This document shows positions 54,915 through 64,000 of a stretch of 64,000 bases of DNA, piece by piece. Within the stretch, counting starts at the first letter, position 1; each line of letters begins with the position of its first letter. Made by a program: the position numbers and the translations under genes. The notes under the pieces were generated by a model. The model made no database searches. It was given only the letters and a program-made list of their open reading frames with translations, and was not told where the DNA came from. This DNA is from Polaribacter septentrionalilitoris (GTDB taxonomy: Bacteria > Bacteroidota > Bacteroidia > Flavobacteriales > Flavobacteriaceae). The stretch spans positions 67,001-131,000 of the forward strand of contig NZ_VRMJ01000041.1 in assembly GCF_009832745.1 (NCBI RefSeq), given 5' to 3'.

Positions 54915-55682
54915 ATGAACTCAATCCAAAAATTATTTCAGCAAAAGGATAAAAATTTATTATCTATATATTTTACTTGTGGTTATCCAAACTTGAAAGA
55001 TACGACCAAAGTAATATCAGCACTAGAACAAAGTAAAGTTGACTTTATAGAGGTTGGGTTGCCTTATTCTGATCCTTTAGCAGATGGACCAACAATTCAA
55101 GATAGTAGTCAAAAAGCATTGCAAAATGGAATTAATTTAGACATTGTTTTTGAACAACTGATGACAATTAAAACTACCAATAAAACTCCCTTAGTGTTAA
55201 TGGGATATTTGAACCAAATGCTAAAATATGGTGAAGATAAATTTTGTCAAAAAGTAATAGATTGTGGAATAGATACAGTAATTATTCCAGATTTACCAAT
55301 GGTAGAGTTTGAGAATCATTATCAACAGTTGTTTACTAAATATGGAATTACAAATGTGTTTTTAATTACACCACATACTTCAGACGATAGAATTCAAAAA
55401 ATAGATAGTTATACAAAAGCCTTTATTTATGTGGTTGCTTCTGCATCTATTACAGGCGCAAAAGGAGAGATTTCAAATCAGCAAATTGCATATTTTGAAA
55501 GAATTAAAGCAATGAATTTAAAAAGTAAATTAATCGTTGGTTTTGGTATTTCAGATAAAGCTACATTCAATACAGCTTGTACTTATGCAAATGGAGCTAT
55601 TATTGGTTCTGCATTTATTAAGAATTTAGGCATTAACGGAGTTGATAAAATTGATGAGTTTGTCAAACCGATTATATCTTAA
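54915..55682 (+). CDS. trpA: Tryptophan synthase alpha chain
   Basis: TrpA releases indole from indole-3-glycerol phosphate for TrpB. The 255-residue barrel has FTCGYPNLKDT, the catalytic Glu in FIEVGLPYSDPLADGPTIQDSS, the Asp in VIIPDLPMVEF, and the phosphate site GFGISDKATF and GAIIGSAFIK. I start at the ATG at 54915. An in-frame ATG at 54849 adds 22 residues encoded by low-complexity spacer DNA that also resembles the GatB-AspRS linker. It closes the trp operon, and its stop codon is part of the terminator stem. Confidence 0.95.
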   Translation: MNSIQKLFQQKDKNLLSIYFTCGYPNLKDTTKVISALEQSKVDFIEVGLPYSDPLADGPTIQDSSQKALQNGINLDIVFEQLMTIKTTNKTPLVLMGYLNQMLKYGEDKFCQKVIDCGIDTVIIPDLPMVEFENHYQQLFTKYGITNVFLITPHTSDDRIQKIDSYTKAFIYVVASASITGAKGEISNQQIAYFERIKAMNLKSKLIVGFGISDKATFNTACTYANGAIIGSAFIKNLGINGVDKIDEFVKPIIS

Positions 55683-55721
55683 AGCAAAAACCGAAACTTC
55701 TTAAGTTTCGGTTTTTGCTTT
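55682..55721. terminator. Bidirectional terminator after trpA
   Basis: An 18-base perfect stem (55682-55699 with 55703-55720; core ACCGAAACTT/AAGTTTCGGT) with a three-base loop and A/T-rich ends serves trpA and the convergent FKBP gene. Confidence 0.9.
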
Positions 55722-55743
55722 AAGATATTTTAAATTATTTTGT

Positions 55744-56535
55744 TTAATTCACACTAATTAACTCGATATCAAAAACCAAAACTGCTCCCCCAGGAATGGG
55801 TGGTGTTCCCTGAAGTCCGTAAGCTAAGTTATTGGGAATTAATAGAATCCCTTCACCACCTTCATTAAAAAGAGGAATGCCCTCTGTCCAACCAGAAATT
55901 ACTTGGTCTAATCGAAAAGTAGTACCATTAGTATTACTTGCGTCAAAAACAGTACCATCTAAAAAATAACCCTTGTAAACAACAGTTACACTAGAGTTTG
56001 ATGTTGGTTTTTGACCTGTACCTTCTTTATTAATCACATAATATAACCCAGAATCAGTTCTTTTAGCATTTAAATTATTATCATTAATATATGTTAAAAT
56101 ATCAGCTTCATTATCTATGACATCAATAAGTTTTACTTCTATAATTAAAACTACTCCGTCATCAAAACCTAGTTCAGAAGGAATTAAAAAAATGCCTTCT
56201 CCGCCTTCTTTAAAAAGTTGTAAACCTTCAGACAACCCTTTGACTAGTGTATTAAGTTTTGTAGCAACTCCTGAAACATCAGTTTGGCTAAATGTAGTGC
56301 CATTTAAAAAACTTCCCCTATATGAAATTGTAACCTCAGAATTACTGTTAGGTTGTTCTCCTGTACCTTCTTTGGTAATTACATAATATAATCCAGATTC
56401 AGTTTTTACAGCATCAAAGTTATTATCTTTAATAAATTTAAGAATATCCGCTTCTGTTTCTGGAGTAAAAGTAGGTTCATCAGATGAACAAGATGACAAA
56501 AAAACTATTAAAAATAAATATATGTATTGTTTCAT
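55744..56535 (-). CDS. FKBP-type peptidyl-prolyl isomerase lipoprotein with two FKBP domains
   Basis: The 263-residue product begins with a lipoprotein signal (MKQYIYLFLIVFLSSC). It has two FKBP-like repeats that share GLYYVI-KEGTG, YRGSFLNGTTF/YKGYFLDGTVFDAS and LFKEGGEG/LFNEGGEG. The second (about 145-263) keeps the flap LAYGLQGTPPIPGGAVLVFDIELI. The first lacks it (ELGFDDGVVLIIEVKLI), so its isomerase activity is doubtful. Such proteins aid folding in the envelope; GldI of gliding bacteria is a single-domain relative. I start at 56535; a longer in-frame start at 56595 would overlap the next gene and bury the signal. Confidence 0.88.
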   Translation of the reverse strand: MKQYIYLFLIVFLSSCSSDEPTFTPETEADILKFIKDNNFDAVKTESGLYYVITKEGTGEQPNSNSEVTISYRGSFLNGTTFSQTDVSGVATKLNTLVKGLSEGLQLFKEGGEGIFLIPSELGFDDGVVLIIEVKLIDVIDNEADILTYINDNNLNAKRTDSGLYYVINKEGTGQKPTSNSSVTVVYKGYFLDGTVFDASNTNGTTFRLDQVISGWTEGIPLFNEGGEGILLIPNNLAYGLQGTPPIPGGAVLVFDIELISVN

Positions 56536-56575
56536 TACGATTCTTTTAATTTTGAGCGAATATAATAGATTAAAA

Positions 56576-58189
56576 TTAATAAACTTTCTCTCCATTTAAA
56601 AAAGTAGTTACTGCTTTAGTTTTTGGAATTTCAGCCCCATCAACAGTCATAATATCTTGATTTAAAATTACAAAATCAGCAAACTTACCTATTTCAATAG
56701 AGCCTTTTTCATTTTCTTCAAAGTTAGCATATGCTGCCCAAATGGTCATTCCTTTTAAAGTTTCTTCTCTAGTTAAAGCATTTTCCATTTGATACCCATT
56801 TTTAGGATAATTATCTAAATCTTTTCGAACTACAGCTGCGTAAAAAGTTAAAAATGGATTGACTTGTTCAACCGGAAAATCAGTACCTAAAGCAACTTTT
56901 CCATAAACTTTCAATAAATCTTTAAAGGCATAAGCACCTTTTATTCGTTTACTACCAACTCTATCTTCTGCCCAATACATATCTGAAGTAGCGTGTGTTG
57001 GTTGTACAGAAGGTAAAATATTATCAAAATTTTTAAAATCTTCTGGTGATATGATTTGAGCGTGTTCAATTCTCCAACGTCTATCTTCTTGATTCTTTAA
57101 AACCTTTTTGTAGGTTTTTAGCAACCACGTATTTGCAGAATCACCAATAGCATGCGTGTTCATTTGATATTCTGATGCAGCAATTTGCGTTGCAATTTCT
57201 TGATATCTTTCAGGTGAATAAATCAATGCTCCAAAATGATTTTCTCTATCAGAATATGGTTTACGCATTGCAGCACCTCTGGAACCTAGAGCACCATCAC
57301 CATAAACTTTAAACGAGCGTACATTTAAATAATCTGTCTTGTAAATCCCTTTGTTAATGTAATAATCTATTTGTGCTTGTTGGTCTCCAGAAACCATTGC
57401 ATATACTCGCATTTTTAAATCTTTGGATTGCTGCAAACTATCAATCAATTCAACAGTGTTTCTGTTTAATCCAGCATCATCAACAGTGGTTAAGCCATAA
57501 GAAAAGCAGATTTTTTGAGCGTCTAACAAACCATTAATGGCTTGTTTTTTTGAGGTTGATGGAAATTTGATATAATCCATAGCATTATCAATTAAAACAC
57601 CTGTCAATTTTCCGTTTTTTGTGATGAATTCTCCACCTTCAATTGAAATTGCTTTGGTTATCCCTGAATAATCTAATGCAGCTTGATTGACTAATAATGC
57701 ATGACCATCAACACGAGTTACAGCAACAGGAGTTTTTGGAAAAAGTTTGTCTAATTTCTCTTTAGTTGGAAATTCTTTAACCTTCCAATCATTTTGATCC
57801 CAGCCACGACCCGTAATATATTCTGAATTGGTTTTGTCTTTAAAATCTGATATTTTTTGCAAAACATCGTCATAGCTTTTGGTGCCCTCTAAAGAAACTT
57901 TTTGTTGTTGCAATCCCATTCTATAGAAATGACAATGTGCATCAATTAAACCAGGAACTATGGTTTTGTTTTTAACATCAATTGTATTTTGAGATTGATA
58001 TTTATCTTGAATTTCTTTATTTGTTCCTACTGCAATAAATTTTCCATCTTTAATCGCAAAAGCTTCTGCTTTTTCAAAGCTATTATTGACAGTATACGTA
58101 TTTGAATTGATAACAATTACATCTGCTTTTTCTTTCTGACAACTAAAAGCAAGTAGTGATAAGGTGATTAATAAAAATATTTTTTTCAT
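56576..58189 (-). CDS. Amidohydrolase lipoprotein (YtcJ-like, amidohydrolase_3)
   Basis: The 537-residue product opens with a lipoprotein signal (MKKIFLLITLSLLAFSC). The metal-dependent hydrolase barrel follows: KTIVPGLIDAHCHFYRMGL with the HxH ligands (near 86-88), TTVDDAGLNRN, RSFKVYGDGALGSRGAAM, INTHAIGDSANTWLL (as MNTHAIGDS), RIEHAQIISPEDF and LGTDFPVEQVNPF. It ends in FADFVILNQDIMTV. The substrate is unknown; family members act on amides or cyclic compounds. It lies seven bases after the DoxX gene in a three-gene unit with the M28 peptidase. Confidence 0.88.
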   Translation of the reverse strand: MKKIFLLITLSLLAFSCQKEKADVIVINSNTYTVNNSFEKAEAFAIKDGKFIAVGTNKEIQDKYQSQNTIDVKNKTIVPGLIDAHCHFYRMGLQQQKVSLEGTKSYDDVLQKISDFKDKTNSEYITGRGWDQNDWKVKEFPTKEKLDKLFPKTPVAVTRVDGHALLVNQAALDYSGITKAISIEGGEFITKNGKLTGVLIDNAMDYIKFPSTSKKQAINGLLDAQKICFSYGLTTVDDAGLNRNTVELIDSLQQSKDLKMRVYAMVSGDQQAQIDYYINKGIYKTDYLNVRSFKVYGDGALGSRGAAMRKPYSDRENHFGALIYSPERYQEIATQIAASEYQMNTHAIGDSANTWLLKTYKKVLKNQEDRRWRIEHAQIISPEDFKNFDNILPSVQPTHATSDMYWAEDRVGSKRIKGAYAFKDLLKVYGKVALGTDFPVEQVNPFLTFYAAVVRKDLDNYPKNGYQMENALTREETLKGMTIWAAYANFEENEKGSIEIGKFADFVILNQDIMTVDGAEIPKTKAVTTFLNGEKVY

Positions 58190-58195
58190 TTTATA

Positions 58196-58558
58196 TTATG
58201 AGTTTGTGTAAATTAAATAAGCAATATACATAAGTACAAATTGCAATGGTATTCTAAGGTAAGCTATCCATTTTTTGCCAATTGCAGGTCGTATTTTAGT
58301 GGCATCCCAAATGTGAATAGGGAGAAAAATAATCATCAGGAAAAAGATACCTAAAGCAGCAATTTTTACTGTTGCTGAGAAAATTAATCCTAAACCTAAG
58401 AAAAATTCTATTCCCCCAGCAATATAATTTACTAGACTTTTGGGAAGGTAATCTGGAATAAAATATTTGAAAACTTTAGGTTTTAAAATGTGCATTATAC
58501 CTGCAAACATAAAAAGCACAACAAAAAAAAGTGTAAGGCTAAAAACTAGAGTTTCCAT
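58196..58558 (-). CDS. DoxX-family small membrane protein
   Basis: The 120-residue product has four membrane segments (LVFSLTLFFVVLFMFAGIMHI, YIAGGIEFFLGLGLIFS, IAALGIFFLMIIFLPIHIW and PLQFVLMYIAYLIYT). FAGIMHILKPKVFKYFIPDYLP and AGGIEFFLGLGL fit the DoxX/MauE type. Its role is not defined. It lies between the M28 peptidase and amidohydrolase genes with gaps of one and six bases, so all three are probably on one message. Confidence 0.82.
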   Translation of the reverse strand: METLVFSLTLFFVVLFMFAGIMHILKPKVFKYFIPDYLPKSLVNYIAGGIEFFLGLGLIFSATVKIAALGIFFLMIIFLPIHIWDATKIRPAIGKKWIAYLRIPLQFVLMYIAYLIYTNS

Positions 58559-58559
58559 A

Positions 58560-59993
58560 TTAAGGTTTTACAGGAGTATTGCTGTATAAATATTTATCCA
58601 TCAGGTAAATAATACTTGCCATTGAAGCACTTCCTAATTCTAATTCTCTTTTATTTACCTTATCAAAAGTGTCTCTACTAGTATGATGGTAATCAAAATA
58701 GCGTTGAGAATCTGGTCTGTATCCCACCAAAGTAACATTTTCGCCTTTTAAAGGAGAAATATCTGCACCTGAACCACCTTTGTCTAAATCATGCAAACCA
58801 TAAGGAGATAGTAATTTTTTCCAGCTTTGTACTAGTTTAGTATTGTCACTATTTGCATCAATAGAAAAACCTCTAGGAGTATGACCGCCAGCATCAGATT
58901 CTAAGCCACCAATATGATTTTCTTTATTTAGTTTTGCCAATTCAGCATATTTTTTAGCACCTCTTGTTCCGTTTTCTTCATTCATAAAAAAGACAACTCT
59001 TAAGGTGTTTTTGGGTTTGATGTTATTTTTTTTGAATAAATAAGCTACTTCTAAAGATTGTACAACTCCAGTTCCGTCATCATGAGCGCCTTCTCCTAAA
59101 TCCCAAGAATCTAAATGACCTCCAACTACAAAAATATTTTCTGGAGTTTCGCTTCCTTTTATTTCACCCACTACATTAAAAGATGGTGCATCAGGTAAAG
59201 TTTTACAATTTTGTTTAAAATAGAATTTTAGATTTGGATTTTTTTGTAAATCATCACTTAAAATATTAGCAGCTTTAGAACTAATTGCAGCAGCTGGAAT
59301 GTATTTGTCTTTTGGCAAGTTTCCATAACTCATTGTTCCTGTATGAGGAAAATCGTCAACAGAATTGGTCATTGAGCGCACAATTACGCCTTTAGCACCA
59401 AATTGACCACAAACAGCAGCACCTCTAACACGTTGACCAACACAACCACCATAAGCTCTAAATGTATTGATTAAAGTATTGTCAAAAGGACGATTAAAAA
59501 ACACAATTTTACCTTTCATTTTATCTCCTAAAGCTCTGGCTTCATCTAAACTTTTAACTTCAATTACTTCTGCTAAAACTCCTTCTTTAGGAGTTGAAAT
59601 AGAAAAACCTAAAGCACAAACAGGTACGTTTTTTTGCACACCATTAGTAGTATATGTTGCAATTTCTTTTTCACCTCTAACCCAATGAGGAACCATAACT
59701 GGTTGTAACCATACAGAATCTAAACCTACTTCTTTCATGATTTTTTCTCCCCATTCAACTGCTTTTTGAGCTTCTGGAGACCCAGATAATCTACCACCAA
59801 TATTTTGAGTTAAGTCTCTAAGCCATTCATAAGATTTCCCTTCTGTTAAAGCAGAATTAAAGACAGTTTTGATTTTTGTAGAATCAATTTTTTCTTCTGA
59901 GGTTAAACTTGTAGAAATTATTGTTTTTTCTTGTTTTTGATTACAAGAAATAAATGCTAAAATTGAAAAGAATAAGAATAAGTTTTTTTTCAT
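58560..59993 (-). CDS. M28-family metallopeptidase lipoprotein
   Basis: The 477-residue product has a lipoprotein signal (LFFSILAFISC). A PA domain-like insert (about 130-270) precedes the zinc peptidase core: GGHLDSWDLGEGAHDDGTG (His and Asp ligands), FMNEENGTRGAKKYAE (catalytic Glu pair), ESDAGGHTPRGF and YHHTSRDTFDKV with the last His. It resembles carboxypeptidase Q-like M28 enzymes and probably trims peptides in the envelope. It is the first gene of the unit with DoxX and the amidohydrolase. Confidence 0.9.
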   Translation of the reverse strand: MKKNLFLFFSILAFISCNQKQEKTIISTSLTSEEKIDSTKIKTVFNSALTEGKSYEWLRDLTQNIGGRLSGSPEAQKAVEWGEKIMKEVGLDSVWLQPVMVPHWVRGEKEIATYTTNGVQKNVPVCALGFSISTPKEGVLAEVIEVKSLDEARALGDKMKGKIVFFNRPFDNTLINTFRAYGGCVGQRVRGAAVCGQFGAKGVIVRSMTNSVDDFPHTGTMSYGNLPKDKYIPAAAISSKAANILSDDLQKNPNLKFYFKQNCKTLPDAPSFNVVGEIKGSETPENIFVVGGHLDSWDLGEGAHDDGTGVVQSLEVAYLFKKNNIKPKNTLRVVFFMNEENGTRGAKKYAELAKLNKENHIGGLESDAGGHTPRGFSIDANSDNTKLVQSWKKLLSPYGLHDLDKGGSGADISPLKGENVTLVGYRPDSQRYFDYHHTSRDTFDKVNKRELELGSASMASIIYLMDKYLYSNTPVKP

Positions 59994-60058
59994 TTTGGAG
60001 TGATTTATTTTAATTTATAAATCTACGAAAATGAAATGATTATTTAATTTGGTGATTG

Positions 60059-61816
60059 TTAAAAATCAAACTTATAGGTAATTCCACCTAAAACTTGAAA
60101 ACCTTGTGTATCAAAATTTGCGAATCTTTGGTATTGTGTATTTAATATGTTGTTAAACTTTAAGAAAGCTGAAAATTTATCATTAAAATGATAGCCTCCA
60201 TTAAGGTTAACATCAACAAAAGAACTTATAGTTTGAATTCCTCCAATGCTTGACGGATATGTGTCATTATATAAAACATCTTTTCTTTCGCTAACATAGA
60301 AAATATTGGAAGTAGCATACCACTTGTTATTTTTATAAGTGGATGTTAATGAGGCTTCTATTGTTGGTAAATTCCAGTTCTCTAGAGCGTTTTCCATTTT
60401 GTATTGATTGTAAACTCCTTGTAATTTAAAAGCTATTTTTTTAGAGAAATCATATTCTAATTCTGTGAAAAAAGTAGTGGTTTTTACATCATCATAATAT
60501 ATGTAAAATGAGTTTCCGTATTCATAACCTAAAATAGAAAATCCATTGACAATATTATTTGTTCCATTAGATTTTGAAGCGTTTCTAATAAATAAAGGTT
60601 TGTCTTCTTCAGATTTTGAACCAGCTTTAATATTGTAGCTTAAGTTACTAAGAATTTTTCCTGTAAGTCCTACAAAAAAGTTAGATTTTTCTAAAGTCTG
60701 CGTTACAAATAGAGTAGGAGATACGTATGGATTTTCTTCTGTAAAGTTTTTATAAGTATTTGTATGAAGACCTCCTGAAAATCCACCATAAATATTTACA
60801 TAATTCTCAAAAACAGTTGTTTCTAAAGCCAATTCAGGAATAAAAAGATGGTTGTTTGATTTGTTTTCAGAATCTATAGAAGAATAGAACTTTAACCCAA
60901 CTTTATATGAAAAACTCTTATAGCTATTTTTATATTCAGGGTTTAAAAGTATAGTTAACGTACCGTAATTTATAGCGTCGAAATTGTCATATCCGTCTTT
61001 AAATGATCCTTTTAAATATTCTATACTTGTTTTTATAGCAATATCATTTAGTGTCGGACTCAAAAAGTTAAGGGGGAAGTCTAACTTTGCATCAAATTTT
61101 GCTAAAATTTCTGAAGTTTCATATCGATCTGTAAAGTAGGACAAGTTTAATTTTCCATAATCGATGTAAGAATCTTTAAATTTTACTTCACCGGAAACAT
61201 CAAAATAGTTGTAAATCTGTTTTTCGTTAATTCCATTTATGGTAGGTTCTGTAAACATTAAGTTAGGTAACCCATACCAATTGTATTGATTTCTCTCTGA
61301 ATTTAAGGTGATTTTCCAATCGAAATAGCGCGCTTGTTGTTTGTAAAAAGCTCCAATAGTAAAATTTGAAAAATTACTATTTAAAGATGTATTTCTAATA
61401 TTATCTTCTGATGCTAAATACTTAGCTTGAAATCCGAATTCATTTTTAAATCTCGAACTATGATGAAGAAATGTTTCAAAAAAAGGTGAAGCATAATTTC
61501 CATAACCAGCAGCAAAATAATTTTTGTATATTCTTTCTTTAACACCAACATCTATACCTTTTATAGCACCGCTTTTAGGTACAAAAGTGGAAGCAACAGG
61601 AGCAGAAAAAATAGTATATTCTAGTTTTTTTTTCTTGTCCTTTTTTAGCAATTCAACAGTTGGGTTTATCTGAATTTTTTTAGCGTCTGCAATTTTAGGA
61701 TTGTATTTAGTTACTACATTAACTACCTCTGTTTTAACGGTGTCTTTCCTCTTTTCTTGAGCAGAAATCCCCAAAAAAGTTACCAATAGAACAAATAATA
61801 TGAAACCTTTTTTCAT
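60059..61816 (-). CDS. Outer-membrane beta-barrel protein, TonB-dependent-receptor-like
   Basis: The 585-residue product has a signal peptide (MKKGFILFVLLVTFLGISAQ). The sequence after about 100 is a series of barrel strands with short turns (YAAGYGNYASPFFETFLHHSSRF, YFDVSGEVKFKDSYIDYGKLNLSYF, YTVFNEYV-like), ending NNILNTQYQRFANFDTQGFQVLGGITYKFDF, as in the last strands of TonB-dependent receptors. No plug domain is visible, so it is probably a barrel-only relative. The start overlaps the stop of the upstream TPR gene by one base (TAATG), so the two work together or at least are co-translated. Confidence 0.8.
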   Translation of the reverse strand: MKKGFILFVLLVTFLGISAQEKRKDTVKTEVVNVVTKYNPKIADAKKIQINPTVELLKKDKKKKLEYTIFSAPVASTFVPKSGAIKGIDVGVKERIYKNYFAAGYGNYASPFFETFLHHSSRFKNEFGFQAKYLASEDNIRNTSLNSNFSNFTIGAFYKQQARYFDWKITLNSERNQYNWYGLPNLMFTEPTINGINEKQIYNYFDVSGEVKFKDSYIDYGKLNLSYFTDRYETSEILAKFDAKLDFPLNFLSPTLNDIAIKTSIEYLKGSFKDGYDNFDAINYGTLTILLNPEYKNSYKSFSYKVGLKFYSSIDSENKSNNHLFIPELALETTVFENYVNIYGGFSGGLHTNTYKNFTEENPYVSPTLFVTQTLEKSNFFVGLTGKILSNLSYNIKAGSKSEEDKPLFIRNASKSNGTNNIVNGFSILGYEYGNSFYIYYDDVKTTTFFTELEYDFSKKIAFKLQGVYNQYKMENALENWNLPTIEASLTSTYKNNKWYATSNIFYVSERKDVLYNDTYPSSIGGIQTISSFVDVNLNGGYHFNDKFSAFLKFNNILNTQYQRFANFDTQGFQVLGGITYKFDF

Positions 61817-64000
61817 TAGTTTTTATTTTTTTTATCTGTATTTTTTTCTTCTACAGGTGAAACAGAATTATTTGTTTTGGCTTCGTTGGTTTTAATGATG
61901 TTGAGTTCTTTTTCTGCTTCAGCAACCAGATCTTCATACTGTTTAAAGTTTTTAATAATGTTTTCTAAAACAAAAGTAGCTTGGTATACATCTTTTAATC
62001 CGTAGTAATTTTTACCCATAATAATGTAGCTCCTCACTGCCCAATATTTATAGGCAGAATAATCAGCAATTAACTTCTGGACAACTTTGTTAGATGCTTC
62101 ATAATCCTTTTGTTGATTTTTGAAAAAAGCACTATAATACAGAGCTTCAGCTTTTAATACCCCAGTAGCATTTCTTTCTATTTCTGTATAGAATTCCTCT
62201 GCAGTAAATAAATCACCATCTTTAAAAGCTGCTCTTGCAATGATAAGTTTTGCATCGTATTCTAAACTTTTTTCAAGTTTCCCTCTCAAAAGTAATTTTT
62301 TAGCATATTCAATTGCTAAGTCAAAAGCTTCAGTTTCATAATATCCTTTCATTAAATTACTTTGAGCAAAAAGAACATTTTCAGTAATATAAGCTTCTTG
62401 TTCTAATCTGTCTAATAAAGGTAGGGCATTGTTAAATTGGTCTTTGTTTAAATAAATTTGAGAGAGTTTACTTAAAGCAACTTCACTATACTCATTTTGT
62501 TCTTCTTCAAGAACTACTTCATAGTAGGCAATTGCTCTGTCAAATTCTTTTACTTTATAAAGGACATCTGCTAAATAATAATTTGATTTTAATCTATGGA
62601 TACCGTCTGGAAATTGTTGCGTATATTTAGTTAAAGTTGCTATAATATCGTTACCGTCTTTAGATTCAAAATATTTCTTTTCTGCTGCTGCAAAGGCGGT
62701 GTTGTCTAGATCAGAATTGTTAATATTGATAAACTTGAGTGTTTTTATCCATTCTACATAATCTTCAACATTGCCCTCATCAATGTAAATATTTCTTGCA
62801 TTAGCAACAGCTTCTAAAGCATCAGGAGAATTCGGAAATCGACTTGTAGTTTCTTTATATTTTTGTAGCGCTGCCAAGTTTTTGTCTTCACTGTAATATA
62901 ATAAACCTTGACGCACAAAAGCCTTAGGAAGAAAAATACTATTGGGGTGTTTTGAAGCTAACCTATCATAAGCTTGATGTGCTTTTTCATTTTCTTTTAT
63001 AGCTGTATAAGTTGCAGCTAATTGAAAAAGCGCATCATCTTTTAACGAAGAAACCTGATAATTATTTACAACATTAGTAAGAGCTTGTGTTTTTTTGCGA
63101 TATTGCTTTGAAAACCCATAGCTCATTCCTATTTGATATTCTGCATAATCTGCATCAGCACCTAAATTATTTATAACTTTTTGATATGATGCAATGGCCT
63201 TGTCAAATTTTGTAATGGCAAAATAACTGTCTGCCAAACGAATTAAAGCATCGTTCTTAAAAGTGGTATCAATCGAATCATTTTTTATAAATGTTTGAAA
63301 TGATTTAATTGAACTCTCATAGTTTTTGAGTTTAAAATTAGAATAGCCAATGTTGTAATCTAATAATAATAGATCTTCAATTTCTGTTGTTTTTGAGATA
63401 TTATTAAATTTTTCTAGTGCCGTTTTATAATTTTTTAAACGATAATAACTCTCTGCTTCCCAATATTTAGCTCTGCTCTTTACCTCTTCGTTTTTAGATA
63501 GAACACTTTGTGCAAAAAAAAGAATTGCTTCTTTTACTTTTTTATCGTTTAATAACTGAATACCTCGATATAAGGCAACTTCTTGGATTATAGGTAAGTT
63601 TTTTTTTGCATTTTTTTCATTCAAAAAGACTAAAGCACCTTGATAATCTTGCTGATGTAAAAAAGAGGTAACAACCAAGTTTTTAATTTCATCGTAGGCT
63701 TTTGATTTTGGATAAGCTTTTAAATAATCTTGTAAAACTTCTGGTACACTTTTAAATGGGTTTCCTGTTTCATAGCTTAATTTTGCATAGTTTAAAGCAG
63801 CATCTTCTTTAATTTGCTGATTAAAATACATTTCTGATGCGGACTTAAATGCGTTTAAAGCTTCTGATTTTTGATTTAATTTCATATAACATTCACCCAA
63901 GTGATAATATGCGTTTTGAGCAACAGCGTTCTTCTCGTCTATAATTTTATTGAAATTACTAATCGCATTTTTAAAATCGTTTTGTTTATAATAAGCATAT
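61816..64000 (-). CDS. Large tetratricopeptide-repeat protein (5' end outside window)
   Basis: The frame is open to the right edge of the window, so the true start lies beyond 64000. The visible part of about 728 residues is a chain of TPR units, for example AISNFNKIIDEKNAVAQNAYYHLGECYMK, YYRLKNYKTALEKFNNISK, DALIRLADSYFAITKFDKAIASYQKVINNLG and YYLADVLYKVKEFDRAIAYYEVVLEEEQNEYSEVALSKLSQIYLNKDQF. The tail is Asn/Lys-rich. Such proteins next to outer-membrane barrels act as periplasmic scaffolds; SprE and similar TPR lipoproteins of gliding bacteria are one comparison, not proven here. It overlaps the barrel gene by one base. Confidence 0.85.
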   Translation of the reverse strand, partial: YAYYKQNDFKNAISNFNKIIDEKNAVAQNAYYHLGECYMKLNQKSEALNAFKSASEMYFNQQIKEDAALNYAKLSYETGNPFKSVPEVLQDYLKAYPKSKAYDEIKNLVVTSFLHQQDYQGALVFLNEKNAKKNLPIIQEVALYRGIQLLNDKKVKEAILFFAQSVLSKNEEVKSRAKYWEAESYYRLKNYKTALEKFNNISKTTEIEDLLLLDYNIGYSNFKLKNYESSIKSFQTFIKNDSIDTTFKNDALIRLADSYFAITKFDKAIASYQKVINNLGADADYAEYQIGMSYGFSKQYRKKTQALTNVVNNYQVSSLKDDALFQLAATYTAIKENEKAHQAYDRLASKHPNSIFLPKAFVRQGLLYYSEDKNLAALQKYKETTSRFPNSPDALEAVANARNIYIDEGNVEDYVEWIKTLKFININNSDLDNTAFAAAEKKYFESKDGNDIIATLTKYTQQFPDGIHRLKSNYYLADVLYKVKEFDRAIAYYEVVLEEEQNEYSEVALSKLSQIYLNKDQFNNALPLLDRLEQEAYITENVLFAQSNLMKGYYETEAFDLAIEYAKKLLLRGKLEKSLEYDAKLIIARAAFKDGDLFTAEEFYTEIERNATGVLKAEALYYSAFFKNQQKDYEASNKVVQKLIADYSAYKYWAVRSYIIMGKNYYGLKDVYQATFVLENIIKNFKQYEDLVAEAEKELNIIKTNEAKTNNSVSPVEEKNTDKKNKN

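Overview
The window is AT-rich chromosomal DNA from a member of the Bacteroidota, most likely a marine Flavobacteriaceae (Polaribacter/Tenacibaculum-like). The signs are type IX secretion genes (porU, porV), proteins with T9SS sorting tails, SecDF, CcsBA and HPRT-Adk as single fused polypeptides, a DUF6588 protein, many small lipoproteins, and promoters of the Bacteroidota type (TTG/TTTG, about 19-20 bases, TAnnTTTG). I see no phage, insertion sequence, CRISPR array, rRNA or tRNA gene. Most of the window is core chromosome.

Layout. 1-3416: end of porU, then porV. 3495-8791: cytidine deaminase, truncated globin, a KAS III-like enzyme, guaA and a LysM lipoprotein. 8856-19778: TPR-like membrane protein, CcsBA, small HELGH protein, GH3-family protein, pullulanase, glutaminase, lysS. 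19897-20018: an unannotated small RNA with its own promoter and terminator. 20187-25732: coiled-coil protein, DUF456 protein, and a BlaI/BlaR1-like regulatory island with three related TonB-C-like domains. 25795-38010: obg, HPRT-Adk fusion, secDF, fhs, mdh, DUF6588 protein, gyrB. 38314-42679: porin and a large secreted G8/beta-helix protein. 43042-48221: the gat operon. 48315-55722: a complete trp operon (EGDCFBA). 55744-64000: FKBP lipoprotein, amidohydrolase, DoxX, M28 peptidase, an outer-membrane barrel and a TPR protein cut by the window edge.

The most striking system is at 43042-48221. A promoter is followed by a 15-codon leader peptide with ten Asn codons (MINNNNNNNFNNPNF), a pause hairpin, an antiterminator strand and a rho-independent terminator. 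Behind these lie a divergent gatC, gatA, and one reading frame that fuses GatB to a complete aspartyl-tRNA synthetase. The AspRS makes Asp-tRNA(Asn) and GatCAB amidates it to Asn-tRNA(Asn), so this looks like a covalently tethered transamidosome whose transcription is set by its own product, charged tRNA(Asn). The linker between the two enzymes resembles intergenic DNA and may be the remains of the old gatB-aspS spacer.

Directly downstream the trp operon uses the same logic: a 16-codon leader with three consecutive Trp codons, an antiterminator and a terminator lie before trpE. The two adjacent operons are thus each governed by a ribosome-mediated attenuator reading the amino acid they supply. 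The trp operon also carries several palindromic intergenic repeats and a small membrane-protein gene between trpD and trpC.
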